Counted from the stretch's first letter, positions 25,979-39,776 are shown. The stretch: 64,000 nt of DNA from Ferrovibrio sp046297595 (GCF_046297595.1 NZ_JBKBHT010000008.1:62001-126000), one strand, 5' to 3'. Translations and numbers: made by a program. Notes: generated by a model not told the origin, from the sequence alone.

Positions 25979-26869
25979 ATGCCATTCGCCCTGATCGCCG
26001 AGGTCTTTTCGGTCATCGCGCCGCTATTCGTGCTGGCCGGTTTCGGCTGGCTGTGGGCGAAACGCGGCCGGCCCTTCCAGGTCGAGACCGTCAGCCTGCT
26101 CGCCACCAATATCGGCACGCCCTGCCTTGTGGTGCATAGCCTGCTGTCGTCGGAAATCGACCGTGGCATGCTGGGCACAATGGTGTTTGCCAGCATCGCG
26201 GCCCTGGCGACGGTGATGGCGATCAGTGCGCTGGCGTTGAAGCTGCTCGACCTGCCGGTGCGCAATTTCCTCTCGTCGCTCACCTTCCCGAATGCCGGCA
26301 ATGCGGGCCTGTCACTCTGCCTGTTCGCCTATGGGCCGCAGGGCCTGGCACTAGGCATCCTGTTCTTTGCTGTGGCTTCACTGGGGAACTGGACGATCGG
26401 CCAGTCGATCATGGCCGGGCGCGGCAACCTGCGCGAGGTGCTGCGCTCGCCGATGATCTACGCGATCCTGTTCGGCATCCTGGGCAACATGATCGCGCTG
26501 CAGCCGCCGCTATGGGTGATGCGCAGCCTGCAGGTGGCCGGCGGTATCGCCATTCCGCTGATGTTGCTTACCCTCGGCGTCTCGCTCGCGACCCTGAAGG
26601 TGCAGGATCTGAAAAACGGTCTGATCCTGTCGCTGCTGCGGCTGGGTCTGGGGATCGGGATCGGTTTTGGCCTCAGCTGGCTGCTGGGCCTGGAAGGGGC
26701 GGCGCGCGGCACATTCATCATCCAGTGCGCCATGCCGGTGGCGGTGGTGAATTACGTGTTCGCCGTGCGCTTCAATCGCGATCCGGCCGCCACGGCCAGC
26801 CTGGTGGTGATCTCCACCCTGCTCAGTTTCGCGACTCTTCCTGTTCTGCTGCTGGCGGTTTTGCGCTGA
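25979..26869 (+). CDS. AEC-family (auxin efflux carrier) transporter
   Basis: A 296-residue inner-membrane protein with about ten helices. It starts 'VFSVIAPLFVLAGFGWLWAKRG' and contains the conserved 'FPNAGNAGLSL', 'LLTLGVSLATLK' and 'FIIQCAMPVAVVNYVFA', typical of PF03547 permeases, which carry small organic anions such as malate. The ATG at 25979 lies eight bases after aroB, so it may be transcribed with aroKB. Its 3' end overlaps the convergent ribbon-helix-helix gene by 47 bases. Confidence 0.9.
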   Translation: MPFALIAEVFSVIAPLFVLAGFGWLWAKRGRPFQVETVSLLATNIGTPCLVVHSLLSSEIDRGMLGTMVFASIAALATVMAISALALKLLDLPVRNFLSSLTFPNAGNAGLSLCLFAYGPQGLALGILFFAVASLGNWTIGQSIMAGRGNLREVLRSPMIYAILFGILGNMIALQPPLWVMRSLQVAGGIAIPLMLLTLGVSLATLKVQDLKNGLILSLLRLGLGIGIGFGLSWLLGLEGAARGTFIIQCAMPVAVVNYVFAVRFNRDPAATASLVVISTLLSFATLPVLLLAVLR

Positions 26870-27212
26870 AACCGACCATGTCGCCATGGCCGTTCTGCCG
26901 GCCAAGCGCCTGGATGGTGGGCGATATCCCAGCCACGCCGACGCCGGAGCGCACCACGAAATAGGCCAGGATGGCGCTGCGTACCCGCGAGGTGAGTGTC
27001 TTTTCCCGACGCAGAGGGTCGCGGTCCACCTGGGTGGCGAAATTGTGCCGGTCGATGCCTTCCGCTGCGCAAATGGCATCCAGCGCCGCCCATTCCAGAT
27101 GCTCCAGGCGGATGCTGGTGCGGCCCCGGCCCAGCCGCAGGTTGCGGGTCACCAGGCTCGGTCCGTTACCGGCGGCGGCAGATGCATGCTGTGGACGGCG
27201 GGTCATCGGCAT
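26823..27212 (-). CDS. Ribbon-helix-helix domain regulator (RHH_4 type)
   Basis: A 129-residue protein with an RHH_4-like DNA-binding core: 'LGRGRTSIRLEHLEWAALDA' followed by 'ICAAEGIDRHNFATQVDRD' and 'SRVRSAILAYFVV'. Such proteins bind DNA as dimers through the beta strand. The ATG at 27212 is used; one six bases further in (27206) is also possible. The AT-rich upstream region carries a good promoter with an 8-bp inverted repeat around it, consistent with self-repression. The polar C-terminal 35 residues look disordered. Confidence 0.8.
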   Translation of the reverse strand: MPMTRRPQHASAAAGNGPSLVTRNLRLGRGRTSIRLEHLEWAALDAICAAEGIDRHNFATQVDRDPLRREKTLTSRVRSAILAYFVVRSGVGVAGISPTIQALGRQNGHGDMVGFSAKPPAAEQEESRN

Positions 27213-27215
27213 AAC

Positions 27216-27263
27216 TGCAACCTATAATGGATGATAAAAAAACTATCAAATGAAAAGGTTGCA
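27216..27263 (-). promoter_or_regulatory. Promoter and candidate autoregulatory operator of the ribbon-helix-helix gene
   Basis: On the minus strand TTGATA (27249-27244) and TATAGG (27226-27221) are spaced by 17 bases. The pair sits inside an exact inverted repeat TGCAACCT (27216-27223) and AGGTTGCA (27256-27263). The operator role is inferred. Confidence 0.6.
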
Positions 27264-27338
27264 TTATCCACATAAATCTGTCGCGGAAAGTTGCGTAATA
27301 GAATCAACCAGATGCAGAATCGGGCCGGTTTGTCGCCA

Positions 27339-27644
27339 TTAAGCGCCGCTCCGGCTTCCAGCCTGGGTGGCGGCTTCCGCGGGGGTGAGGGCGGTGATCG
27401 CAAGGGCATGCACGCCATCGGCGAGTTCCGCCGCCAGCAGGCTGTAAATCTGCCGCTGGCGCTGCACCCGGGACTGGCCGGCGAAGCTTTCGGCCACGAT
27501 TTTCAGGCGGAAATGGGTTTCCCCGGCGGGCAGGCCCTTCATGGCGGCGTGGCCGGCATGCATCGCGGATTCGTCAATCAGTTCCAGTGCCTGGGGCTGT
27601 AGGGCCCGGGTCAGATTGCTGCGGATACGCTCGGCCAGCGACAT
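27339..27644 (-). CDS. bolA: BolA family protein
   Basis: A 101-residue BolA-like protein, usually partner of a monothiol glutaredoxin in iron-sulfur trafficking. It has 'LAERIRSNLTRALQPQALELIDES', 'HFRLKIVAESFAGQSRVQRQRQ' with the FxGxSxVxRHR-like motif, and 'IYSLLAAELADGVHALAI', the usual BolA end. The ATG at 27644 is preceded by GGGGAG. Divergent from the J-domain gene, an arrangement common in alphaproteobacteria beside cobST. Confidence 0.94.
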   Translation of the reverse strand: MSLAERIRSNLTRALQPQALELIDESAMHAGHAAMKGLPAGETHFRLKIVAESFAGQSRVQRQRQIYSLLAAELADGVHALAITALTPAEAATQAGSRSGA

Positions 27645-27750
27645 GACGAAAACTCCCCGATCGCTCAAGAAAAATGCAGGTCGGCTATAACCCTATGGCA
27701 GGGGCTATTGCCTTGCCAGTGTCACCCCTTCGACCCATACTTTCGCAGTC

Positions 27751-28365
27751 ATGTCGCGCGCACGCTCCGCCCAGCAGAAAATCTTTCTCGACGCCGAGGC
27801 GGAAGCCGCCTTCGGGCGGCGCGGGCTGCGTTGCTGCGATCATCCCGGCTGCCGGGAAGAAGGGCGTTTCCCCGCGCCGAAAAGCCGCGAGCCGCGTGAC
27901 GGACGCTGGCATTTCTGTCTGGATCATGTGCGGCAATACAATGCAGGCTGGGATTTCTTCCGCGGCATGAGCGCCGACGATGTCGAGCGTTATCAGCGCC
28001 AGGATGTGCTGGGCCATCGCCCCACATGGCGTCTGGGCACCAAGCCGCAGCGCGAGGAACCGCAGGTCTGGGTCAAGGACGATCTGGGCATCCTGGCCGA
28101 GGTGGGCATCAAGCTCGGCGCAGGCCGCCGCAAGACCAAGGCCGAGCTACAGCTCGATCCGCGCGAACGCGACGCTCTGCTGCAGTTGGGCTTCGATCTG
28201 AGCAAACTAACGCTGCCGTTACGGAAATCCGAGTTGAAGGCGCAGTACAAGCTGATGGTCAAACGCTACCATCCGGATGCCAATGGCGGCGACAAACAGG
28301 CCGAAGAACGGCTGAAAAGCATTAACCAGGCCTATGCCTTTCTCCAGACCCGCGGTTATACTTGA
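27751..28365 (+). CDS. J-domain (DnaJ-like) co-chaperone with N-terminal Cys/His module
   Basis: A 204-residue protein. The C-terminal 65 residues form a J domain with helix II 'LKAQYKLMVKRY', the Hsp70-activating HPD (H174-D176, 'RYHPDANGGDK') and helix III 'ERLKSINQAYAFLQ'. The N-terminal part has Cys and His residues in 'RCCDHPGCREEGRF' and 'FCLDHVRQYN', which could hold a metal. It precedes cobS by 57 bases on the same strand, and the pair with bolA is conserved, so a role in cobaltochelatase or iron-sulfur assembly is possible but not shown. Confidence 0.88.
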   Translation: MSRARSAQQKIFLDAEAEAAFGRRGLRCCDHPGCREEGRFPAPKSREPRDGRWHFCLDHVRQYNAGWDFFRGMSADDVERYQRQDVLGHRPTWRLGTKPQREEPQVWVKDDLGILAEVGIKLGAGRRKTKAELQLDPRERDALLQLGFDLSKLTLPLRKSELKAQYKLMVKRYHPDANGGDKQAEERLKSINQAYAFLQTRGYT

Positions 28366-28422
28366 ACAAATGATCTCCCCCACGGCGCGAATTCAAGCCC
28401 AAGCAAGAACCCGAGAGTGACG

Positions 28423-29424
28423 ATGACGGCCCTTCAGACCAAGTCCGTTTCCATGCCGGCGAACGATCTGCCGGATATCACGGTTTCCGTGCGTGACGTA
28501 TTCGGTATCGACAGCGACATGAAGGTGCCCGCCTTCAGCCAGCCCACCGAACATGTGCCGGATCTGGATCCGAGCTATCGCTTCGACCGCGAAACCACGC
28601 TCGCGATCCTGGCCGGCTTCGCCTACAACCGCCGCGTCATGGTGCAGGGTTATCATGGCACCGGCAAATCCACCCATATCGAGCAGGTCGCCGCCCGCCT
28701 GAACTGGCCCTGCGTGCGCATCAACCTCGACAGCCATATCAGCCGCATCGACCTGGTCGGCAAGGATGCCATCGTGCTGCGCGACGGCAAGCAGGTGACC
28801 GAATTCCGCGAAGGCATCCTGCCCTGGGCGTTGCAGTCGCCGGTGGCGCTGGTATTCGATGAATACGATGCCGGCCGCCCGGACATGATGTTCGTGATCC
28901 AGCGTATCCTGGAAGTCGAAGGCAAGCTCACCCTGCTCGACCAGAACCGCGTGATCCGCCCGCACAAGGCCTTCCGCCTGTTCGCCACCGCCAACACGGT
29001 CGGCCTGGGCGACACCACCGGGCTGTATCATGGCACGCAGCAGATCAACCAGGGCCAGATGGATCGCTGGAGCATCGTCTGCACGCTCAACTACCTGCCG
29101 GCCGAGGACGAGGTCGCCATCGTGATGGCCAAGTCGCCGAGCTATACCGGCGAGCAGGGCAAGAAGACGATCCAGAACATGGTGGCCGTGGCCGAACTCA
29201 CCCGCGCCGGCTTCATCAATGGCGACATCTCGACCGTGATGAGCCCGCGTACGGTGATCACCTGGGCCGAGAATGCGCGCATCTTCGGCAGCGTCGGCTT
29301 CGCCTTCCGCCTCACCTTCCTCAACAAGTGCGACGAGCTGGAACGGCCGATGGTGGCCGAATACTACCAGCGCTGCTTCGGCGAGGAGTTGCCGGAAACC
29401 GCGGCCAAGGCCGATCTGAACTGA
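28423..29424 (+). CDS. cobS: Cobaltochelatase AAA+ subunit CobS
   Basis: A 333-residue AAA+ ATPase that, with CobT and CobN, inserts cobalt into hydrogenobyrinate a,c-diamide in aerobic cobalamin synthesis. It has Walker A 'GYHGTGKST' (about 76-84), Walker B 'VALVFDEYDAG', and 'FRLFATANTVGLGDTTGLY' with the sensor-1 Asn. ATG at 28423 is preferred over an overlapping GTG at 28417. cobT follows after 19 bases. cobN is not in this window. Confidence 0.96.
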   Translation: MTALQTKSVSMPANDLPDITVSVRDVFGIDSDMKVPAFSQPTEHVPDLDPSYRFDRETTLAILAGFAYNRRVMVQGYHGTGKSTHIEQVAARLNWPCVRINLDSHISRIDLVGKDAIVLRDGKQVTEFREGILPWALQSPVALVFDEYDAGRPDMMFVIQRILEVEGKLTLLDQNRVIRPHKAFRLFATANTVGLGDTTGLYHGTQQINQGQMDRWSIVCTLNYLPAEDEVAIVMAKSPSYTGEQGKKTIQNMVAVAELTRAGFINGDISTVMSPRTVITWAENARIFGSVGFAFRLTFLNKCDELERPMVAEYYQRCFGEELPETAAKADLN

Positions 29425-29443
29425 GCCGGGGCCGGCACACGCC

Positions 29444-31321
29444 ATGGCCAACAAGCCGGAAAGCCCGACCGAACCCTTCAAGCGCGCGCTGACCGCGGCG
29501 ACGCGGGCGATCTCGCATGATCGCGACCTGCAGGTCAGCTTCGGGCCGGAAACACCGGGTCTGCGCGGCAAGCGCGCCCGCCTGCCGGTGCCGGGCCGCG
29601 ACCTGCCGGCGGCCGAGGTGGCGCAGATCCGCGGCATGGCCGATGCCATGGCCCTTCGCCTGCGTCATCACGACGATGGCCTGCATTCGCGCCTGCTGCC
29701 CCAGGGCGGGACCGCGCGCGCGGTGTTCGATGCTGTCGAGCAGGCGCGCGTGGAGGCGATCGGCGCGAACCGCATGGCCGGTGTGGCGCAGAACCTGAAC
29801 GCTGCGCTGGAGGAACGCTGCCGCAGCAGAGGCTATGCCAAGATCGGCGACAGATCCGAAGCGCCCTTGGCCGATGTGCTGGGCCTGCTGGCGCGCGAGC
29901 GCCTGACCGGCGAGAAGATACCCGCCCAGGCGCAGAAGATGGTTTCGCTGTGGCGCGACTGGATCGAGGAGAAGGGCGGCGCCGACCTGGACGAGATGCT
30001 GAACCGCATCGACGACCAGCGCGCCTTCGCCAAGGTGGCGCGCAAGCTGATCAAGGACCTCGAGCTGGTCGACGACGAAGACGGCGACCTGAACGACGAG
30101 GACGAAGGCGAGGACCAGGACAGCCAGGGCCAGCAGCCGCAGAGCCAGTCCGACGGATCGGAATCAGAACAAGGCGAAGCCTCGTCCAGCGGCATGGAGC
30201 AGGCCGATGCCGCCGATGCCGCAGGCGGCGAGGCGGTCGAGATGGATGCCGAGGCCGGCATGGAGGAACAGGTGGCGGGCTCCGGCGAGGAAGCCGGCAA
30301 GGGTCGCCGCCCGCCCGGTTCCGACATGATGGGCCATAACCGCGAGGCGGTGTACAAGGCCTATACCAAGCAGTTCGACGAGGTGGTCGGCGCCGACGAC
30401 CTGTGCGATGCCGAGGAACTCGGCCGCCTGCGTCATCACCTGGACCAGCAGCTTTCCAACCTGCAATCCGTGGTTGGTAAGCTGGCCAACCGGCTGCAGC
30501 GTCGCCTGATGGCCAAGCAGTCGCGGTCGTGGCATTTCGATCTTGAGGAGGGCATCCTCGATGCGGCGCGCCTGGCCCGCGTGGTGGCCAACCCGACCCT
30601 GCCGCTCAGCTACAAGCAGGAAAGCGATACCGATTTCCGCGATACCGTTGTCACCCTGCTGATTGACAATTCCGGTTCCATGCGTGGCCGTCCGATCACC
30701 GTGGCTGCGATGTGCGCCGACATCCTGGCCCGCACGCTGGAGCGTTGTGCGGTGAAGGTCGAGATCCTCGGCTTTACCACGCGCGCCTGGAAGGGCGGCC
30801 AGAGCCGCGAGAAATGGCTTTCCGACAACAAGCCGGCCCAGCCCGGCCGTTTGAACGACCTGCGGCACATCGTCTACAAGGGCGCCGACGCGCCCTGGCG
30901 CCGCGCCCGCCGCAACCTCGGCCTGATGCTGCGCGAGGGCCTGCTGAAGGAAAACATCGACGGCGAGGCGCTGATGTGGGCGCATGACCGCCTGCTGGCC
31001 CGCACGGAACAGCGCCGCATCCTGATGGTGATCTCGGACGGCGCTCCGGTCGACGATTCGACGCTGTCGGTCAATCCGGGCAATTACCTCGACCGGCATC
31101 TGCGCGAGGTGATCGACTGGATCGAGAAGCGCTCACCGGTCGAGCTTACCGCCATTGGCATCGGCCACGATGTCACGCGCTATTACAAACGCGCCGTCAC
31201 CATCGTTGATGCCGAGCAGCTCGGCGGCGTGATGATGGAAAAACTAGCCGAACTGTTTGACGAGACACCGCCGATGCAAAAACCCGCACGGGGCAGGGCT
31301 GGCGGCCGCCGCGCCGCCTGA
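29444..31321 (+). CDS. cobT: Cobaltochelatase subunit CobT
   Basis: A 625-residue protein that forms the chaperone-like complex with CobS. It has an N-terminal helical region, a strongly acidic Asp/Glu/Gln/Ser-rich linker (about residues 205-290), and a C-terminal von Willebrand A domain with the MIDAS motif 'LIDNSGSM' (about 406-413). The tail contains 'LTAIGIGHDVTRYYKRAVTI', characteristic of CobT. It is in one operon with cobS. Confidence 0.96.
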   Translation: MANKPESPTEPFKRALTAATRAISHDRDLQVSFGPETPGLRGKRARLPVPGRDLPAAEVAQIRGMADAMALRLRHHDDGLHSRLLPQGGTARAVFDAVEQARVEAIGANRMAGVAQNLNAALEERCRSRGYAKIGDRSEAPLADVLGLLARERLTGEKIPAQAQKMVSLWRDWIEEKGGADLDEMLNRIDDQRAFAKVARKLIKDLELVDDEDGDLNDEDEGEDQDSQGQQPQSQSDGSESEQGEASSSGMEQADAADAAGGEAVEMDAEAGMEEQVAGSGEEAGKGRRPPGSDMMGHNREAVYKAYTKQFDEVVGADDLCDAEELGRLRHHLDQQLSNLQSVVGKLANRLQRRLMAKQSRSWHFDLEEGILDAARLARVVANPTLPLSYKQESDTDFRDTVVTLLIDNSGSMRGRPITVAAMCADILARTLERCAVKVEILGFTTRAWKGGQSREKWLSDNKPAQPGRLNDLRHIVYKGADAPWRRARRNLGLMLREGLLKENIDGEALMWAHDRLLARTEQRRILMVISDGAPVDDSTLSVNPGNYLDRHLREVIDWIEKRSPVELTAIGIGHDVTRYYKRAVTIVDAEQLGGVMMEKLAELFDETPPMQKPARGRAGGRRAA

Positions 31322-31348
31322 CCGCCACCACCCGCATCAGACCGGACG

Positions 31349-36646
<5,298 letters not shown>

Positions 36647-36683
36647 CCTGGGATATCAGTGACGTGCGGGGCTGTGGAAAAGC

Positions 36684-37709
36684 ATGCGGGCCATCATGAA
36701 AGCCAAATCTAAACAATTGATAAGTCTAGCACTGCTTCTGCTGCTGGCTATCGGCCAGCCGCTGGCCGGCCCCGGGGCGCAGGCGGGGGCGCGGGCCGAG
36801 CCGCTCGCTGTGCGCAGCGTCCCGCTGGAACTGCTCCCCGGCCAGGCCGAGCAGGCGGAACTGGGGCGGCTGCGCTATCTGGGCGGCCTCGTCCTGGCGG
36901 CCGAAGGCGATGTTTTTGGCGGATATTCCGGGATTGCCGTGGATTTCGATGGCGGCGGGCTCTGGGCCATTTCCGATCTGGGTCATTGGCTGCGGCTGGA
37001 TTTCGCCCGGGATGCAGCCGGCCTTCCCGTTGACGTGATGCAGGCCCGGCATCTGCCGCTGGCCGATGCCCGGGGCCAGCCGGTCACCCGTAAATCGCTG
37101 AGCGATGCCGAGGCCCTGCGCCGCCTGCCCGACGGGTCGTGGCTGGTGGGTTTCGAGCGTGCCCATCGGTTCTGGACCTATGCCGAACCCGGCGGCCCGG
37201 CCCAATACACCCTGCCCGTGCCGCCGGGCTTTGAAACGCAGCCCGACAATGGCGGGGCCGAGGCCGTGGCCGTTTGGCCCAATGGCGATCTGCTGGTGCT
37301 GAGCGAGGAGAAGGAGTCCGGACCAGGCCATACATCCGTATGGCTGCACCAGGGCGGGATGCAGGGCGGTGCATGGTCGGACCTGTCCTGGCCGGTCCGC
37401 GATGGTTTCAAGCCGACCGATGCCGTCGCCTTGCCCGATGGCGACGTTCTCGTGCTGGAACGCTACTTCACGCCGCTGACCGGACCGAAGGCCCGTATCA
37501 GCCGCGTGACCATGGCCTCCATCCGGCCGGATGCGGTGCTGCAACCGGAAACGCTGGCGGAATGGGCGCGGCCATACTCGGTCGACAACATGGAAGCGCT
37601 GGATATGCGCCGCGCCGATGACGGCAGCCTGTGGCTCTATGTGATGTCGGACGACAACCGCAACAGCCTGCAGCGCACGCTGCTGATGGTGTTCAGGCTG
37701 GAGAAATGA
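36684..37709 (+). CDS. Secreted esterase-like/phytase-like beta-propeller protein (PF13449 type)
   Basis: A 341-residue exported protein. A signal peptide covers about the first 30 residues. The mature part matches the 'esterase-like activity of phytase' family: 'LGGLVLAAEGDVFGGYSGIAVD', 'LWAISDLGHWLRLDF', 'DAEALRRLPDGSWLVGFE', 'FKPTDAVALPDGDVLVLER' and 'VDNMEALDMR' with 'YVMSDDNRNSLQRTLLMVF' at the end. The Asp/Asn residues in these motifs probably bind metal. ATG at 36684 is used; 36696 is an alternative. Divergent from the large kinase by 37 bases. A paralogue follows. Confidence 0.85.
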   Translation: MRAIMKAKSKQLISLALLLLLAIGQPLAGPGAQAGARAEPLAVRSVPLELLPGQAEQAELGRLRYLGGLVLAAEGDVFGGYSGIAVDFDGGGLWAISDLGHWLRLDFARDAAGLPVDVMQARHLPLADARGQPVTRKSLSDAEALRRLPDGSWLVGFERAHRFWTYAEPGGPAQYTLPVPPGFETQPDNGGAEAVAVWPNGDLLVLSEEKESGPGHTSVWLHQGGMQGGAWSDLSWPVRDGFKPTDAVALPDGDVLVLERYFTPLTGPKARISRVTMASIRPDAVLQPETLAEWARPYSVDNMEALDMRRADDGSLWLYVMSDDNRNSLQRTLLMVFRLEK

Positions 37710-37811
37710 CCGCGCATACAAGCGTAAGTTTTTGAGAATCGGCATAAAAATCCGAAACACAAGTTCCGGTTTTGCATCTAGCTTTGCGCAAACGGATAAG
37801 GGGGGGTGCCT

Positions 37812-38951
37812 ATGAAACCCGTTGTCTCGTGTGTTCTGAGCATTTTCTTGATGGCCTGCGCAGCGAATGCAATCGCGCAGCAGTCAATCGAGATAAAGCC
37901 TTTAAAGCCCAATAGGACGGCATGGCCGCAGCCAGAGATCGTCAGCAATTATGGGAACCTTCAGTATCTGGGTGGTCTGGGGTTTGATTTTAAACCACCC
38001 GAAGGGTGCTTTGGATTATGCGGCGGCTATTCTGGAATGACCATTCATCCAGATGGAAAAAAACTGACCCTTGTGTCGGATAATAATCACTGGCTGGAAG
38101 TAGATCTGGCGCTCAATAATGAAGGTTTGCCGATTGGATTCGCTGGTAAAGCAACGGTGACGAAGATGAGCGGAGTGCCGGCAAATCATCATGCTGAGTC
38201 TCTTCGTCGCGTCGAGAAGGGATGGCTTCTGTCATTCGAGGTCGATGACCGTAGGCCTGCCGAGAGTGATAAAATTCTCGTTTTGGCGGATGAGAAGAAA
38301 CGCTTCAATCCTGTTTCTGGCCTTGAGGCTGTTGCAAAAAGCTTGGCTGCTGACAATGGCCTTGAGGCTGTTGCCTTGCTCAAAGATGGCGGCATGTTGC
38401 TGTTTGAGGAAGGCCGCAAGCAGAATGCAGGGCATTCTTGCGTCTGGTATCAGGCGGCGAATGGGGCTGTTGTTGGCATGGCTTGGCCAGTGGACGATGA
38501 ATTCCGGCCCACTGATGCTGTTGCTACAAAAAACGACGCGGTACTCGTGCTTGAACGGCGTTTCCCATACAACCACAAAGGCCAAACTATCTATTTTACA
38601 TCGGCTCGATTGCGCTTGATAACGCCAGACGCCATTCAGGCCAGCCTAAAGCATGCATCTATGCAATCTGAGAATTGCAGCCCGGGAAACGGCGTCCCAG
38701 TTTTGGAGCCTCAGCCGGGCAAGCTCTTGTTGATGAAGGGTGAGGTCGTCAAAGGGAAAGATGATCCTCGCAGTCCGCTGGATAACATGGAAGGTATCGA
38801 CGTGCGGTGTGTCAGGGCACCTGATAATAGGGACAAGGTTCTCTGGATTTACATGAACTCTGACGATAACCTGAACGCAGACCAACAAACGACTATGCTG
38901 CTGGTCTTTCAGTCGAACAATGCCGAGTTAAACAAGGCCGCCTGCGGCTGA
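37812..38951 (+). CDS. Second phytase-like secreted protein, AT-rich paralogue
   Basis: A 379-residue paralogue of the preceding gene. The ATG at 37812 has an AAGGGGGGG site and gives a signal peptide ending near 'ANAIAQQ'. Shared landmarks are 'LGGLGFDF', 'GGYSGMTIHPDGK', 'LVSDNNHWLEVDL', 'FRPTDAVATKNDAVLVLERRF' and 'LDNMEGIDVR' with 'YMNSDDNLNADQQTTMLLVF' at the end. It has extra Cys-containing inserts ('EGCFGLCGG'). Codon use is clearly less GC-rich than the surrounding genes, suggesting that this copy came from another genome rather than from local duplication. It ends 14 bases before a bidirectional terminator. Confidence 0.82.
   Translation: MKPVVSCVLSIFLMACAANAIAQQSIEIKPLKPNRTAWPQPEIVSNYGNLQYLGGLGFDFKPPEGCFGLCGGYSGMTIHPDGKKLTLVSDNNHWLEVDLALNNEGLPIGFAGKATVTKMSGVPANHHAESLRRVEKGWLLSFEVDDRRPAESDKILVLADEKKRFNPVSGLEAVAKSLAADNGLEAVALLKDGGMLLFEEGRKQNAGHSCVWYQAANGAVVGMAWPVDDEFRPTDAVATKNDAVLVLERRFPYNHKGQTIYFTSARLRLITPDAIQASLKHASMQSENCSPGNGVPVLEPQPGKLLLMKGEVVKGKDDPRSPLDNMEGIDVRCVRAPDNRDKVLWIYMNSDDNLNADQQTTMLLVFQSNNAELNKAACG
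38319..38374 (+). repeat. 17-bp exact direct repeat inside the AT-rich phytase-like gene
   Basis: GGCCTTGAGGCTGTTGC occurs at 38319-38335 and again at 38358-38374. The offset is 39 bases, 13 codons, so both encode G-L-E-A-V-A in the same frame. The preceding paralogue has only one such segment. Confidence 0.85.
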
Positions 38952-38964
38952 GGCCATAAAACGA

Positions 38965-38996
38965 AAACGCCGCCGGCATCTCTGCCGGCGGCGTTT
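38965..38996. terminator. Hairpin terminator shared by convergent genes
   Basis: A perfect 14-bp stem (38965-38978 with 38983-38996) has a 4-base loop, with A/T bases at both stem ends. It lies between the phytase-like gene and rpmB and could serve both. Confidence 0.75.
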
Positions 38997-39019
38997 GCAA
39001 TCCCGAAGGATGAAGAGCT

Positions 39020-39313
39020 TCAGGCGGCCTTGGCGGCCAGGGCCTTCTTGATCTTGCGCTTCAGCACCTTGGCGTCGTCCGACAGGCGGTCGTCGCGGGT
39101 CTTCAGCAGCCAGTTGTCGATGCCGCCGTTATGCTCGACCGAGCGCAGGCCGTGGCTGGAGACGCGCAGCGTCACATCGCGGCCCAGCGCCTCGCTGATC
39201 AGCGAAACCACATGCAGGTTCGGCAGGAAGCGACGCCGGGTCTTGTTGTTGGCGTGGCTGACGTTGTTACCGGACTGAACGCCCTTGCCGGTCACTTCGC
39301 AACGACGGGCCAT
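39020..39313 (-). CDS. rpmB: 50S ribosomal protein L28
   Basis: A 97-residue ribosomal protein of normal alphaproteobacterial length. It starts 'RRCEVTGKGVQSGNNVSHA' and contains 'TRRRFLPNLHVVSL' and 'LRVSSHGLRSVE'. A near-consensus promoter lies upstream at 39359-39387. Confidence 0.97.
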   Translation of the reverse strand: MARRCEVTGKGVQSGNNVSHANNKTRRRFLPNLHVVSLISEALGRDVTLRVSSHGLRSVEHNGGIDNWLLKTRDDRLSDDAKVLKRKIKKALAAKAA

Positions 39314-39358
39314 GATGAACCTCTAACTTTCCAGTGTGAGTCTTAAATTTGGCGGCCG

Positions 39359-39387
39359 GTTATAGGGTCTTACCCCCCACCCGTCAA
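39359..39387 (-). promoter_or_regulatory. Housekeeping promoter of rpmB
   Basis: On the minus strand TTGACG (39387-39382), a 17-base spacer and TATAAC (39364-39359) match the sigma-70 consensus well. It drives rpmB, whose start is at 39313. It lies in the 318-base gene-free stretch 39314-39631, which otherwise holds only the rpmH promoter. Confidence 0.82.
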
Positions 39388-39494
39388 CTCGAATCCCGGC
39401 CCGGGCATGGGGCGGGCGCCGGCTTTCCCCGCCGGCAGCGGAAAATCCCTGTTTTGCCGGGTCTTGCCGCCGGCCGCACTGGCATAAAGGCGCG

Positions 39495-39523
39495 TTGACT
39501 CCACCGGCCCGACCCCGTATACA
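39495..39523 (+). promoter_or_regulatory. Housekeeping promoter of the rpmH-rnpA-yidD-yidC operon
   Basis: TTGACT (39495-39500), a 17-base spacer and TATACA (39518-39523) lie 108 bases before the rpmH start, so the mRNA would have a leader of about 100 bases. I see no riboswitch in the leader. Confidence 0.82.
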
Positions 39524-39631
39524 GCGGGACCGATTTTGCCGGGGGTCCACAGGCCCCCGGTTCTATTTGCGTGTATTCGTCTTTTTCCTCGGTTTTCCGG
39601 GATAAAGACGGTTGTCAGACGGAGAGCCGCT

Positions 39632-39766
39632 GTGAAACGGACCTATCAACCCTCCAAGCTGGTGCGCAAGCGCCGCCATGGTTTCCGCGCCCGCATGGCC
39701 ACCAAGGGCGGCCAGAAGGTTATTGCCGCGCGCCGCGCCATCGGCCGCAAGAAGCTCTCGGCCTAA
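39632..39766 (+). CDS. rpmH: 50S ribosomal protein L34 (GTG start)
   Basis: A 44-residue protein of exactly the usual length, beginning 'KRTYQPSKLVRKRRHGFRAR' after the initiator. The start is GTG at 39632, preceded by GGAGAG; the only in-frame ATG is far upstream and would add 32 non-conserved residues. First gene of the conserved run to yidC. Confidence 0.97.
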   Translation: MKRTYQPSKLVRKRRHGFRARMATKGGQKVIAARRAIGRKKLSA

Positions 39767-39776
39767 TTTACCCGCG

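Noticed and set aside
39518..39523. GTATAC-containing site as a third GntR box
   Set aside because: It forms the -10 element TATACA of the rpmH promoter with a TTGACT at the right distance, and lacks the AATCC flank.
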